Made by a program: the position numbers and the translations under genes
Part shown: positions 6,829-13,852 of the stretch, piece by piece
Layout: each line of letters opens with the position of its first letter
Numbering within the stretch: the stretch's first letter is position 1
The notes under the pieces: model-generated
Databases searched by the model: none
Told to the model about the DNA's origin: nothing
What the model saw: the letters and a program-made list of their open reading frames with translations, nothing else
Source: Comamonas sp. lk
Lineage (GTDB): Bacteria; Pseudomonadota; Gammaproteobacteria; Burkholderiales; Burkholderiaceae_C
Direction of reading: 5' to 3'
Assembly: GCA_945865425.1 (NCBI GenBank)
Contig: CAMBFN010000004.1
Span: 1-40,519 of the forward strand
Length of the DNA stretch: 40,519 bases

Positions 6829-8232
6829 ATGCCTAAGACCTCAATTCCTGCTACTTTGCTCCAAGCGCTGCGCCAAGCCATCGGTGCCGACTATGTAGCG
6901 ACCGCCGAGGCGGTCGCGCTTTTGGATGTAGGTTGGAACCCGCAGAACCTGGGCGCAGGCATCGTCGTCTCGCCCGGCTCTACGCAGGAAGTGGCTGCAG
7001 TAGTGCGCTTGTGCGCGCAGCACGGTGTATCGCTGGTGCCGCAAGCTGGGCGCACCGGACTGGTGGGTGGCAGCGTGTCGCAGCTGGGGCAAATCGTGTT
7101 GTCGTTATTACGTATGAATCAGATCGAACCCATTGATGCGGCTGAGCGCGTGGCGGTGGTGGGCGCGGGTTGCACTTTGCAGGCTTTGCAAGAGGCCGCT
7201 GCGGCAGTTCAACTGGAGCCGGGCATTGATCTGGCCGCACGCGGTTCGGCCACCTTGGGCGGCATGGTGTCTACCAATGCCGGCGGTGTAATGGCGTTTC
7301 GCAATGGCGTAATGCGCCACCGCGTGCTTGGCCTCGAAGCCGTGCTGCCGGACGGCACGGTGTTTCAGGATTTGACGCGGGTGGTGAAGAACTCTGCGGG
7401 CTACGACCTGAAACATTTGTTCATAGGCGCTGAAGGTACGCTGGGTGTGGTCACGCGCGTAGTCATCAAGCTGGACCCGCTGCCCCCGGCCAGCGCCACG
7501 GTGTTGCTCGGCCTGCCGTCGGTGGAGGCAACTTTGGAAGTTATCAGCCGCGCCTTGCATATCGACGCCGGCCATTTGCGCGCTGCCGAGGCCTTGTGGC
7601 AAGGCTTTATGCAGCTCAACGCCCACGCCTTGCAATGGGTGGACGCAGCCATGCCGCTAGACCAGCCCATGTACCTCTTGCTCAAGTTGGGCGGCAACCA
7701 AAGCGATGCGCTAAATGCCGCGCTGGAAAATTTATTTGAATCCATTGCCGCCGATTACCCCGGCGCCACCGGCATCATCGCCAGCTCGGCGCGTCAGGAG
7801 AACGAACTGTGGCGCCTGCGCGAAGACACCGACATCGTCTATCGCGCGCACCCGCAAGCGCCGTCCTACGATGTATCAGTACCGCTTTCGCGCATCCCTG
7901 CGTACGCGGCGCAAGTGCAGACCGAATTAGCCCAATACGACGCCGCCTGGCGTCCCTATATCTTCGGCCACCTGGCCGATGGCAATCTGCACATCATCTT
8001 GAATCAGGCCGGTCCGCTGCCGCCCAAGCGCGCGCAAGCGGTAGAGCACATCCTTTACCGGAACTTGCAAGCCATGGGCGGCTCGTTCTCCGCAGAGCAC
8101 GGCGTAGGCTCCAAGCGCATCGGCGCGATGAACGACACCACCGACAGCACCAAGCTGGCCGCTATGTCGCAGGTGAAGCAGTTGTTAGACCCGCAGCGGC
8201 TGATGAATCCGGGCAAACTGTTTGTGGCCTGA
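6829..8232 (+). CDS. FAD-linked D-2-hydroxyacid dehydrogenase (GlcD/D-LDH/D2HGDH family)
   Basis: This 467-residue flavoenzyme has the PCMH-type FAD domain at the N-terminus (PQAGRTGLVGGS near 71-82, RGSATLGGMVSTNAGG near 138-153) and an FAD-oxidase C-terminal domain with FGHLADGNLHI near 379-389 and EHGVGSKR near 423-430. These enzymes oxidise D-2-hydroxyacids such as D-lactate, glycolate or D-2-hydroxyglutarate to 2-oxoacids. ATG 6829 follows TAGGAAA at 6815-6821. It lies 598 bases beyond the HisC-like gene, with repeats between, so it probably has its own promoter. A near-palindrome GCCGTATATGGC at 6769-6780 upstream is a possible operator for an unknown regulator. Oxidation of imidazolelactate to imidazolepyruvate would fit the neighbours, but that is speculative. 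Confidence 0.9.
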   Translation: MPKTSIPATLLQALRQAIGADYVATAEAVALLDVGWNPQNLGAGIVVSPGSTQEVAAVVRLCAQHGVSLVPQAGRTGLVGGSVSQLGQIVLSLLRMNQIEPIDAAERVAVVGAGCTLQALQEAAAAVQLEPGIDLAARGSATLGGMVSTNAGGVMAFRNGVMRHRVLGLEAVLPDGTVFQDLTRVVKNSAGYDLKHLFIGAEGTLGVVTRVVIKLDPLPPASATVLLGLPSVEATLEVISRALHIDAGHLRAAEALWQGFMQLNAHALQWVDAAMPLDQPMYLLLKLGGNQSDALNAALENLFESIAADYPGATGIIASSARQENELWRLREDTDIVYRAHPQAPSYDVSVPLSRIPAYAAQVQTELAQYDAAWRPYIFGHLADGNLHIILNQAGPLPPKRAQAVEHILYRNLQAMGGSFSAEHGVGSKRIGAMNDTTDSTKLAAMSQVKQLLDPQRLMNPGKLFVA

Positions 8233-8251
8233 TATCTTTGGCGATCGCATC

Positions 8252-8286
8252 GGTCATAATGACCAGTATGATCGATATATCTATCG
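8252..8286. promoter_or_regulatory. palindromes upstream of the toxin-antitoxin genes (probable operator)
   Basis: GGTCATAATGACC at 8252-8264 is a perfect palindrome. CGATATATCTATCG at 8273-8286 is an inverted repeat of CGATA with a four-base centre. They lie 14-48 bases before the antitoxin ATG. Phd/YefM antitoxins bind such sites to repress their own operon; the binding here is inferred. Confidence 0.55.
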
Positions 8287-8299
8287 GGATGGAAAAACC

Positions 8300-8617
8300 A
8301 TGATCACCCAAACCAGCGCCGTGAATTTCAGGCAAAACCTGGGCGAAATGCTCAACCAAGTGCAGTACCGCCAGGACAGCGTACTGATCAGCAAGGACGG
8401 CAAACCCGTCGCTGCCCTGGTGGACGCCCGCTTGTTTGAACGTATCCGGCGCATGCAAGGCCGCTTTGATGCGCTGTGCCAGCGGATTGAAACTGGCTTT
8501 GCTGCAGTGCCGCAAGAGCAGGGCTTGGCTGACATCGACACGGCCATTTCGGCGGAGCGGCAGGTCATGAACAAGCAGGCACCGGGCGCCAGCGCAAAAC
8601 CACGCCAGGTCACTTGA
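8300..8617 (+). CDS. Phd/YefM-family antitoxin
   Basis: This 105-residue protein starts MITQTSAVNFRQNLGEMLNQV, and the segment VLISKDGKPVAALVDARLFERI follows, the usual Phd/YefM N-terminal DNA-binding and dimerisation fold. The C-terminal half from about residue 60 should wrap and inhibit the toxin. ATG 8300 follows GGAAAAA closely; the frame extends upstream to 8222, but that part crosses the palindromes. It overlaps the PIN toxin start by four bases, so the pair is translationally coupled. The antitoxin would neutralise the toxin and repress the operon. Confidence 0.88.
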   Translation: MITQTSAVNFRQNLGEMLNQVQYRQDSVLISKDGKPVAALVDARLFERIRRMQGRFDALCQRIETGFAAVPQEQGLADIDTAISAERQVMNKQAPGASAKPRQVT

Positions 8618-9051
8618 TTGCGCTGCGTATGGGCCTGGTGCTAGATACCAATGTATTGCTGTCAGGGATCGCCTATCCGGCCAGCATCCCAGGCAAAATT
8701 TTGACCGCCTGGCACCGGGGTTCTCTGGAACTGGTGCTGTCCGATTACCTGTTGGATGAGTTGCGGCGCGTCTTGCCGCGTTTGTCGCACCGCCATGGTT
8801 TGAGCGCTACCGAGATAGACGATTTGGTGGACGCTTTGTCTATCCAGGCCGAAGTCATAGAACCGGACACCAACATAGACCCCGAATTACGCGACGCAGG
8901 GGATCAGCCTGTGCTCGGGACCTTGGTGGCTGGGATGGCGTCTGCAAATATCGACTACCTCATCACTGGGGATAAAGACTTGCTGGCTCTGGTCGGGCGT
9001 TATCCGATCATCACCCCCGCCCAATTTTGGGCACAACACGGCGGCGTGTAG
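8614..9051 (+). CDS. PIN-domain ribonuclease toxin (putative TA toxin family)
   Basis: This PIN-domain protein of 145 residues from TTG 8614, or 140 from ATG 8629, has the acidic residues of the nuclease site: D in VLDTNVLLSG, E in LLDELRRVL, D in RDAGDQPVLG and D in ITGDKDLLALVG. This arrangement is typical of PIN toxins of the COG1569 type, which cleave RNA with Mg2+ or Mn2+. I list the TTG because it overlaps the antitoxin stop as TTGA and AGG lies just upstream; the ATG start would remove only five residues. It is convergent with the amino-acid ABC transporter genes. Whether the pair is active as a toxin-antitoxin system is untested. Confidence 0.87.
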   Translation: MIALRMGLVLDTNVLLSGIAYPASIPGKILTAWHRGSLELVLSDYLLDELRRVLPRLSHRHGLSATEIDDLVDALSIQAEVIEPDTNIDPELRDAGDQPVLGTLVAGMASANIDYLITGDKDLLALVGRYPIITPAQFWAQHGGV

Positions 9052-9120
9052 TACCGACTTTGCTGGCCCACGCGCGCTGGCGTGGTACCGAAAAAGTAAG
9101 CGCTTAAATGGCCTAAAGCG

Positions 9121-9930
9121 CTACACCAACATCGCCGCGCCGCGGTCCAAATAGGTGTCCAAAAATTGGTCTAGGCGCGGGTGGCGGGGTTTACCGAAGA
9201 CTTCGGCAGGGGTGCCATGCAGCAGCAGTTTGCCTTCATCTAAAAAAGTAATGCGGTTGGCCACCGAGGCAGCAAAACCGATTTCGTGGGACACCACCAC
9301 CATGGTCATGCCGTCGGCCGCCAGGTCGCGCATGACCTTAAGCACCTCGCCGGTCAGCTCCGGATCCAGCGAAGAGGTGGGCTCGTCAAACAACATGATT
9401 TTGGGCTCGCAAGCCAGCGCGCGTGCAATGGCGACGCGCTGCTGCTGGCCGCCCGAAAGTTGCGAGGGGTAGTGGCCGGCACGGTCTTCCAGACCTACTT
9501 TACGCAGCTGCGCCATGGCGCGTTGCTCAGCCTGCGCTTTGGGCACACCGCGTGCGGTTTTGAGGGCCTCGCTGACGTTGCCCAGCGCCGTCATATGCGG
9601 CCATAAATTAAACTGCTGAAAACACATGCCGATATTGGCACGCACTGCGCGTATGCGCTCGGGCGCCAGACGCACGCGGTCGGCACCTGGCACTTGCGAA
9701 AAGCCCAAGGGCTCGCCGTTGATCAAGATGGTGCCTTCGGTGGCTTCTTCCAAAAATGCCATGCAGCGCAGCAGCGTACTTTTGCCCGAACCCGAGGGGC
9801 CGATTACGCAGGTGACCTGGCCGTGCGGTATCTCCAGATCGATGCCGTGCAAAACTTCGGTCTGGCCAAAGCGCTTGCTCACGCCGCGCACAGAGATGGC
9901 CGGATGCGTTGAATGGGGTGCAGTGCTCAT
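9121..9930 (-). CDS. polar amino-acid ABC transporter ATP-binding protein (HisP/GlnQ type)
   Basis: This 269-residue ATPase has Walker A GPSGSGKST near 44-52, the Q-loop in CFQQFNLWPHMT, the signature LSGGQQQR, Walker B IMLFDEPTSSLDPEL and the switch histidine in VVSHEIGFA. WPHMT and the overall size are characteristic of amino-acid importers of the HisP/GlnQ group. It is the last gene of a four-gene set and overlaps the preceding permease gene by four bases. Its position downstream of hutU and hutH on the same strand suggests import of histidine or a histidine relative (inference). General polar amino-acid import is the alternative. Confidence 0.95.
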   Translation of the reverse strand: MSTAPHSTHPAISVRGVSKRFGQTEVLHGIDLEIPHGQVTCVIGPSGSGKSTLLRCMAFLEEATEGTILINGEPLGFSQVPGADRVRLAPERIRAVRANIGMCFQQFNLWPHMTALGNVSEALKTARGVPKAQAEQRAMAQLRKVGLEDRAGHYPSQLSGGQQQRVAIARALACEPKIMLFDEPTSSLDPELTGEVLKVMRDLAADGMTMVVVSHEIGFAASVANRITFLDEGKLLLHGTPAEVFGKPRHPRLDQFLDTYLDRGAAMLV

Positions 9931-10595
9931 GTGTGGGCGAAAGTGAATTTAGAGAGTTTTTGTTCGAAGGCTTTGCCGATGCGCCCCGTGATAGACACCA
10001 TGGCCCAGTAAAAACAGGCTAGTACCGCCATGGCTTCGACAAATGCGTATTGTTGCGAACCTATGGCTTGCATTAAAAACGTGAGTTCGGGCACGGTGAT
10101 GATGGACAGCACCGCAGTTTCTTTGAGCAAGATAACCGTCATATTTACCGCCGGAGGAAGCACTAGCATAGTCATCTCAGGCACTTCGATGCGGAAAATA
10201 ATTTGCATGCGCGAAAGGCCCAGGCATTGCGCGGCTTCCACATGGCCGCGCGGAATGGCATCAAAACCGGCCCGGAAAATTTCGCTGAAATAGGCCGCAC
10301 CATAGACGGTGACTCCTAGCAATCCCGCAGGTATCGGGTCTAGCGCGATGCCGATAAACGGCCCGCCGTAATAGAGTAAAAACAGCTGTACCAAAAAAGG
10401 CGTGCCGCGTATCAACTCCACGTAAAAATAAAGCAGCCAGCGCACAAACCGGGCGCCAAAACGCAGGCCCAGCGCCACAAAAAAACCAAGCACCAAGGCC
10501 CCCACCGTGCCGACCAACCAGATCACCAGCGTCACGCCCATGGAACGCACCAACTCGGGCAGTTGTTCGGTGATGTGAGTGAAGTCGATGATCAT
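9927..10595 (-). CDS. amino-acid ABC transporter permease 1 (HisM/HisQ-like)
   Basis: This 222-residue inner-membrane permease has several hydrophobic spans and the EAA loop that contacts the ATPase (EAAQCLGLSRMQIIF, then PEMTMLVLPP). ELIRGTPFLVQLFLLYYG is the well-conserved family segment of polar amino-acid permeases. It overlaps the next permease gene and the ATPase gene by four bases each, so the three proteins are coupled. It should pair with the permease at 10592-11233 as a heterodimer. Confidence 0.94.
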   Translation of the reverse strand: MIIDFTHITEQLPELVRSMGVTLVIWLVGTVGALVLGFFVALGLRFGARFVRWLLYFYVELIRGTPFLVQLFLLYYGGPFIGIALDPIPAGLLGVTVYGAAYFSEIFRAGFDAIPRGHVEAAQCLGLSRMQIIFRIEVPEMTMLVLPPAVNMTVILLKETAVLSIITVPELTFLMQAIGSQQYAFVEAMAVLACFYWAMVSITGRIGKAFEQKLSKFTFAHT

Positions 10596-11233
10596 CGGAT
10601 GCCCCAGCTAAAGGAGCGCTCCAAGCGGCGGCCCAATTGGGACAAGACCCAGTTGGTGACGAAATACAGCAAACCGGCAGCTGCAAACAGTTCCAAGGGC
10701 TTGAAAGTGCTGGCGGCCAGGTCTTGCGCCATGCGCGTCAGCTCGACCACGCCCACTACCGACACCAGCGAGGAGGCTTTGACAATCATGATGGCCTCGC
10801 TGGTTAGCGCGGGCAAGGTCAGGCGCAAGGCGATAGGCACTTTGATACGCCAAAACTGCTGGCGTGGGCTCAGGCCCAGCATGTCGGCCGCTTCCAGCAG
10901 GCCCTTGGGAATGCTGGCTAAGCCGCCGCGCATGTTCTCAGCCTGGTACGCGGCATCGCACAAAGACAGGCCGACGATGGCGGCCACCAGGCTGGGCACA
11001 TTGAGCCCTAATACTGGCAGCAGGTTGTAAATGAGGAGCAGTTGCACCAGCAGGGGTGAACCGCGAAAGAAGCTGACAAAGGTGCGTCCGCACCAGGAGA
11101 CAAGCGCATTACGCGAGAGCATAGCGCCCGAGACCAAAATACCAATCAGCAGACCAAACACAATGGACACCGCGCTGATGGCGATGGTCAGCCCGCAAGA
11201 TTGCACAAGGAGTGCGAAGAGTTTCCAGGACAC
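10592..11233 (-). CDS. amino-acid ABC transporter permease 2 (HisM/HisQ-like)
   Basis: This 213-residue membrane protein is of the same family as its neighbour, with SFFRGSPLLVQLLLIYNLLP and the EAA loop EAADMLGLSPRQQFWRIKVP. The start is GTG at 11233, six bases after GGAG (reading the minus strand), which supports it. The binding-protein gene ends 77 bases upstream, and the gap holds a strong stem-loop. This is a usual arrangement where the binding protein is made in excess over the membrane parts. Confidence 0.93.
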   Translation of the reverse strand: MSWKLFALLVQSCGLTIAISAVSIVFGLLIGILVSGAMLSRNALVSWCGRTFVSFFRGSPLLVQLLLIYNLLPVLGLNVPSLVAAIVGLSLCDAAYQAENMRGGLASIPKGLLEAADMLGLSPRQQFWRIKVPIALRLTLPALTSEAIMIVKASSLVSVVGVVELTRMAQDLAASTFKPLELFAAAGLLYFVTNWVLSQLGRRLERSFSWGIR

Positions 11234-11263
11234 ATCGTGCTCCGTGGCTTGGGTACAGTCAAT

Positions 11264-11294
11264 CTGTATCCGAGCCTATGCGGTTCGGATACAG
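11264..11294 (-). other. intercistronic stem-loop between binding protein and permease genes
   Basis: CTGTATCCGA (11264-11273) and TCGGATACAG (11285-11294) form a perfect 10-bp stem with an 11-base loop. On the minus strand no T-run follows, so it is not a standard terminator. It probably protects or processes the upstream part of the mRNA, so that more binding protein than permease is made (inference). Confidence 0.65.
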
Positions 11295-11310
11295 GTTTCA
11301 CATCAAAAAA

Positions 11311-12135
11311 TTACAGAGCCGGGTTAGGCACCGAGTCCGGTATGTCAAAGGAATCGCCAAACCATTTTTTCTGGATTTTGGCCAGACGTCCGTCACCCTT
11401 GATTTTTAACATAGCAGCGGTCATGGCGTCCATCAGCTTGGCCGAGTCGTCATCCTTGCGGGTCACGTAGCCAAAGTAGGTTTTCAGACCGAAGGCCGGT
11501 TTGACCACTTCAAAGGTGTCCGAACGTTGTTGCGCTACATAGCTGATATTGGGCAGCGAATTACCCACCGCCACGATGCGTCCCGCAGCCAGGTCGGCAT
11601 AGGCTTCGTTGTTACCGGGGTACTCGCGCACATCGGCTTTGCCCAGGCTTTCGGCAAAGGTCTTGAGCTGTGCCAGTTGGGCCGAGGCCTTGCCGCCACC
11701 GACCGGCTTGCCGGCGATGTCTTCGGGCTTCATCACCGTCTTGTCACCCTTGCGCTTGAGCAGGGCCACGGTGGCCTCGGCGATCGGGGGGGTGAAGCGG
11801 TAGCGCTCCATACGGGCTTTGGTGATAGTCACCGGGCCGGTCACCATGTCAAATTTTTTCGCTTCCAGACCGGGTAGTACCCCTTCCCAGGGCAGGGTGG
11901 TCCACTCGACCTTGACGCCCATTTCCTTGGCCACTTCGTTCATCAAGTCCGAATTCAGGCCGGTGTGGGTTCCTTCCTGGATGAAGTCAAACGGTGCAAA
12001 AGCCGTTTCAGTGCCGATTTTCAAAACGCCAGATGCTTTGGTGCGTGCTAGTGCATCTTGCGCTTGTGCGCCAGCCAATAAACCCATTGCCAAGGTGGCG
12101 CCCAAGAGCGATTTCAGTACCAGTCTTTTGCTCAT
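11311..12135 (-). CDS. amino-acid ABC transporter periplasmic substrate-binding protein (SBP family 3)
   Basis: This 274-residue protein has a signal peptide (MSKRLVLKSLLG, then a hydrophobic core ending AGAQA near residue 25). The mature part has the family 3 pattern: LKIGTETAFAPFDF, GLNSDLMNEVAKEMG, FDMVTGPVTITKAR and WFGDSFDIP near the end. The start at 12135 is preceded by GGAG; the frame could begin 14 codons earlier but would spoil the signal peptide. It lies 165 bases downstream of hutH on the same strand and could be read from the hutU promoter, or from its own promoter in that gap. The ligand is probably histidine or urocanate-like, by context only. The gap carries no HutC palindrome. 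Confidence 0.93.
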   Translation of the reverse strand: MSKRLVLKSLLGATLAMGLLAGAQAQDALARTKASGVLKIGTETAFAPFDFIQEGTHTGLNSDLMNEVAKEMGVKVEWTTLPWEGVLPGLEAKKFDMVTGPVTITKARMERYRFTPPIAEATVALLKRKGDKTVMKPEDIAGKPVGGGKASAQLAQLKTFAESLGKADVREYPGNNEAYADLAAGRIVAVGNSLPNISYVAQQRSDTFEVVKPAFGLKTYFGYVTRKDDDSAKLMDAMTAAMLKIKGDGRLAKIQKKWFGDSFDIPDSVPNPAL

Positions 12136-12300
12136 GTGTGTCTCCAGTAAATAATTAATTTGAAACAGGGAAGTCAACCATGCAAGGCGCGGTGTACCGA
12201 CGAACTTGCCAACGAGAGGGTGGATTATGGTGCGGTGTGGGTGGCTATGCGTCGTCCTTTCATAGTAGGTGGTGGGGAAGACGCGCTGCCTGACAGCGCT

Positions 12301-13851
12301 TCAAGCGGGAATCCAGAGTGCGGGTACATCATTGAGCTTGCGCAATATCCGCGCCAGTGCGCCGCTTTGCACCAAGGCGCTGGCGTGTGCAATATCGGGC
12401 GCCAAATAGCGGTCTTGCTCCATTTTGGGCACGTGTTGGCGTAGCAAAGCATGCACTTCTTCCAGCAAGACCGAGCTTTGCAAAGGACGCAAAAAGTCGA
12501 TGCCTTGCGCAGCAGCCAGCAGTTCGATGCCCAGGATGTGTGCGGTGTTGTGCACCATGGCTTGCAGACGGCGGGCTGCAAACGTGGCCATAGACACATG
12601 GTCTTCCTGGTTGGCACTGGTAGGCAAACTGTCCACGCTGGCCGGGTGCGCCAGTGACTTGTTTTCGGAGGCCAGTGACGCAGCTGTCACATGCGCAATC
12701 ATGTAGCCGCTATTGAGCCCGGCATCCTCGGTCAAAAATGGTGGCAGGCGGGAGACGCCGCTGTCAATCAGCATGGCAATGCGCCGTTCGGCAATCGCGC
12801 CTACTTCAGCAATCGCCAAGGCCATCCCGTCAGCGGCCAGGGCCACTGGCTCGGCGTGGAAATTACCGCCCGAGAGCATGGCACCGTCCTGGGCAAACAC
12901 CAGCGGGTTATCGGTGACGGCATTGGCCTCGCGCAGCAAAACAGTGGCCGCGTGGCGCAATTGATCAAGGCAGGCGCCGACTACCTGGGGCTGGCAGCGC
13001 AGGCAATACGGGTCTTGCACGCGGTCATCGCCATCCAAGTGCGACAAGCGTATCGAGCTGCCCGCCAGCAGGCTGCGGTAGTACTGGGCTACATCGATTT
13101 GGCCGGGCTGGCCGCGCAGCGCGTGGATACGCGGGTCAAACGGGCCGTCGCTGCCGCGTGCCGCGTCGATCGTCAGCGCGCCGATGACCAGCGCAGCTTC
13201 GAGCACCGGCTCAAAGCTGAGCAAGGCGTGCAAGGCCAGCGCGGTAGAGGTTTGGGTTCCGTTGATGAGCGCCAAGCCTTCCTTAGCGCCCAGGCTTAGG
13301 GGCGTAATGCCTGCCGCTTGCAGCAAGGGCAATGCCGGGGCGGCCTGGCCCTCCACCAGCATAAAGCCTTCGCCCATCAGGGCTAGCGTCATGTGCGCCA
13401 GTGGCGCCAAATCGCCCGAAGCGCCTACCGAGCCTTGCGAGGGCACCCAGGGAAGCAGACCAGCGTTGAAAACGGCGATCAAGGTATCGACCACGGTTTC
13501 GCGCACGCCTGAATACCCACGCGCCAGACTGGCTGCTTTGAGGGCCAGCATCAGGCGCATCACCGGTGCCGATAAGGGCTCGCCCACGCCCACGCAGTGC
13601 GAGCGGATGAGGTTGCATTGCAAGGTGGCCAGTTGCTCTTTGCTGATGCGCTTGTTGGCCAATTTGCCAAAACCGGTGTTCACGCCATAGACCGGCGCGT
13701 CGCCATCGGCTGCGCGTTGCACTACCTGCTGGCTGGCGCGTATACCGGGCCGGCAGGCATCATCTAGCTTGAGCTGCACGCCACCCGCGTGTATAGCTAA
13801 TAGCGCCTCTAGCGTCAGCGCGCCGGGTACCAGGTGCAAGGGTGTCGTCAT
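12301..13851 (-). CDS. hutH: histidine ammonia-lyase
   Basis: HutH converts L-histidine to trans-urocanate and ammonia in the cytoplasm, the first step of the pathway. The protein has 516 residues, the normal length. The Ala-Ser-Gly triad that forms the MIO cofactor is visible in GSVGASGDLAPLAHM. Other family blocks are YGVNTGFGKLA near the N-terminus and the segment TSANQEDHVSMATFAARRL. The start lies one base after the hutU stop, so the two genes are a tight unit. The urocanate it makes is the known inducer that releases HutC. Confidence 0.98.
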   Translation of the reverse strand: MTTPLHLVPGALTLEALLAIHAGGVQLKLDDACRPGIRASQQVVQRAADGDAPVYGVNTGFGKLANKRISKEQLATLQCNLIRSHCVGVGEPLSAPVMRLMLALKAASLARGYSGVRETVVDTLIAVFNAGLLPWVPSQGSVGASGDLAPLAHMTLALMGEGFMLVEGQAAPALPLLQAAGITPLSLGAKEGLALINGTQTSTALALHALLSFEPVLEAALVIGALTIDAARGSDGPFDPRIHALRGQPGQIDVAQYYRSLLAGSSIRLSHLDGDDRVQDPYCLRCQPQVVGACLDQLRHAATVLLREANAVTDNPLVFAQDGAMLSGGNFHAEPVALAADGMALAIAEVGAIAERRIAMLIDSGVSRLPPFLTEDAGLNSGYMIAHVTAASLASENKSLAHPASVDSLPTSANQEDHVSMATFAARRLQAMVHNTAHILGIELLAAAQGIDFLRPLQSSVLLEEVHALLRQHVPKMEQDRYLAPDIAHASALVQSGALARILRKLNDVPALWIPA

Positions 13852-13852
13852 G

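Noticed and set aside
9068-9085. CCACGC/GCGTGG hairpin between the PIN toxin and the ABC ATPase as a terminator
   Set aside because: No T-run follows on either strand; it may be incidental in GC-rich sequence.
12171-12176. TTGACT as the -35 box of a separate promoter for the ABC binding-protein gene
   Set aside because: No convincing -10 box lies at proper spacing downstream on the minus strand, so I do not list a promoter.
12282-12298. GCGCTG/CAGCGC hairpin after hutH as a terminator before the transporter genes
   Set aside because: A short stem without a T-run; read-through from hutH into the transporter cannot be excluded or shown.
12691-13299. Plus-strand open frame of 202 codons
   Set aside because: Antisense to hutH, whose protein motifs are unambiguous.
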